Below are positions 63,630 to 64,000 of a stretch of 64,000 nucleotides of DNA, piece by piece. Position 1 is the first letter of the stretch. Each line of letters begins with the position of its first letter. Under the pieces are notes generated by a model that ran no database searches, was not told where the DNA came from, and saw only the letters and a list, made by a program, of their open reading frames with translations. The translations under genes were made by a program, and so were the position numbers. The stretch is taken from positions 33,014-97,013 of the forward strand of contig NZ_SOEF01000006.1 of the NCBI RefSeq assembly GCF_004366375.1, in the 5' to 3' direction. Source of the stretch: Halanaerobium congolense. GTDB taxonomy: Bacteria > Bacillota > Halanaerobiia > Halanaerobiales > Halanaerobiaceae.

Positions 63630-64000
63630 ATGAGTATCAGAGAGAAATTATCAGGAAACGAAGCAGCAGCAACAGCATTACGCCAGATGAATCCAGATGT
63701 AATGGCTGCCTTTCCAATAACACCATCAACAGAAATACCACAGTATTTTTCAAAATATGTATCAGATGGAAGAGTAGATACAGAATTTGTACCAGTAGAA
63801 TCAGAGCACAGTGCAATGTCAGCCTGTATCGGATCACAGGCAGCAGGAGCAAGAACAGTAACAGCAACATCAGCTAATGGACTTGCTTTAATGGTAGAAG
63901 AACTGTATATAGCATCATCATCAAGACTACCAATAATTTTATCAGTAGTAAATAGAGCTTTATCAGGCCCAATTAACATCAATGCAGACCACAGTGATTC
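63630..64000 (+). CDS. 2-Oxoacid:ferredoxin oxidoreductase alpha subunit, N-terminal part
   Basis: The gene runs off the window after about 123 codons. The visible start SIREKLSGNEAAATALRQ, FPITPSTEIPQYFSKY, EFVPVESEHSAMSACIGSQA and RTVTATSANGLALMVEELY match the alpha subunit of POR/VOR enzymes, whose PITPS...E loop helps bind the substrate. AAGGAGGGAGC precedes the ATG. A beta (ThDP) subunit gene is expected just beyond the edge. The block from 62747 uses A-ending codons heavily, as in highly expressed genes here. Confidence 0.93.
   Translation, partial: MSIREKLSGNEAAATALRQMNPDVMAAFPITPSTEIPQYFSKYVSDGRVDTEFVPVESEHSAMSACIGSQAAGARTVTATSANGLALMVEELYIASSSRLPIILSVVNRALSGPININADHSD

Noticed and set aside
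63527..63982. Minus-strand open frame of 151 codons at the window end
   Set aside because: Opposite the oxidoreductase delta and alpha genes, which match known families well.
1..64000. CRISPR array, rRNA operon or prophage
   Set aside because: I found no regularly spaced repeats, no rRNA sequence and no phage structural genes in the window.

Overview
The window is AT-rich, Gram-positive-type DNA with strong AAGGAGG-like ribosome sites and frequent GTG/TTG starts. The gene content is strictly anaerobic: ferredoxin-dependent 2-oxoacid oxidoreductase, siroheme-dependent heme synthesis, HD-GYP/GGDEF proteins and many methyl-accepting chemotaxis proteins (MCPs). A TeaA-like TRAP transporter next to a DoeA-like hydrolase suggests a life with compatible solutes. 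I infer a halophilic fermentative Firmicute of the Halanaerobiales (Halanaerobium-like). No rRNA or taxonomic marker confirms this. The sequence is rich in decayed genes and insertion-sequence scars.

1-17.8 kb is a tetrapyrrole region. It holds an AhbC/AhbD-type radical SAM protein (cut by the window edge), ahbA, ahbB, hemA, precorrin-2 dehydrogenase, hemC, a cobA-hemD fusion, hemB, hemL and a small CbiX/SirB chelatase. Together these give ALA, uroporphyrinogen III, siroheme and then heme by the decarboxysiroheme route. Embedded in it are an MCP with an O2-type H-NOX heme domain and a Co/Ni ECF transporter (cbiM, a CbiN/NikL-like gene, cbiQ, cbiO). cbiQ is split by a 1.7-kb element carrying two paralogous HTH proteins, flanked by a 12-bp direct repeat. 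cobC-like and IS110 remnants lie alongside.

18-31 kb is a signalling region: an HBM-type MCP, a decayed cheA/cheW fragment, a multi-PAS HD-GYP protein, an ISL3 remnant, a PAS gene whose GGDEF start is fused to an HD-GYP end, a GAF-PAS-PAS-GGDEF protein, a tandem-HD protein, and a dCache-type MCP with a seven-cysteine cytoplasmic insert. 31-37 kb holds nitroreductase, DsrE-like protein, a broken redoxin, an Fe-alcohol dehydrogenase, glgC, a short IS4-like remnant with terminal inverted repeats and tRNA-Ser(TGA).

37-44 kb has an ACT-PAS sigma-54 activator, a sigma-54 promoter with a 26-bp palindrome, a methionine-gamma-lyase-like enzyme and a NhaC-family transporter. A T-box-controlled acetolactate synthase gene follows on the minus strand.

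44.6-64 kb is the most interesting part: MCP, PAS-sigma-54 activator, a sigma-54 promoter driving ene-reductase / IlvD-type dehydratase / Asp-Glu racemase-like protein / EamA, then Pta, a DoeA-like M24 hydrolase, a GntR regulator, a PLP gamma-lyase, an M20 deacylase, a TeaABC-like TRAP transporter and a 2-oxoacid:ferredoxin oxidoreductase. I propose a fermentative (hydroxy)ectoine degradation island: ectoine to N-acetyl-diaminobutyrate, to diaminobutyrate, to 2-oxobutyrate, to propionyl-CoA, to propionyl phosphate. Related operator-like motifs lie before the MCP, gntR and the gamma-lyase gene, and possibly before pta. The pathway is inference from gene content and family resemblance; individual family calls are stronger.
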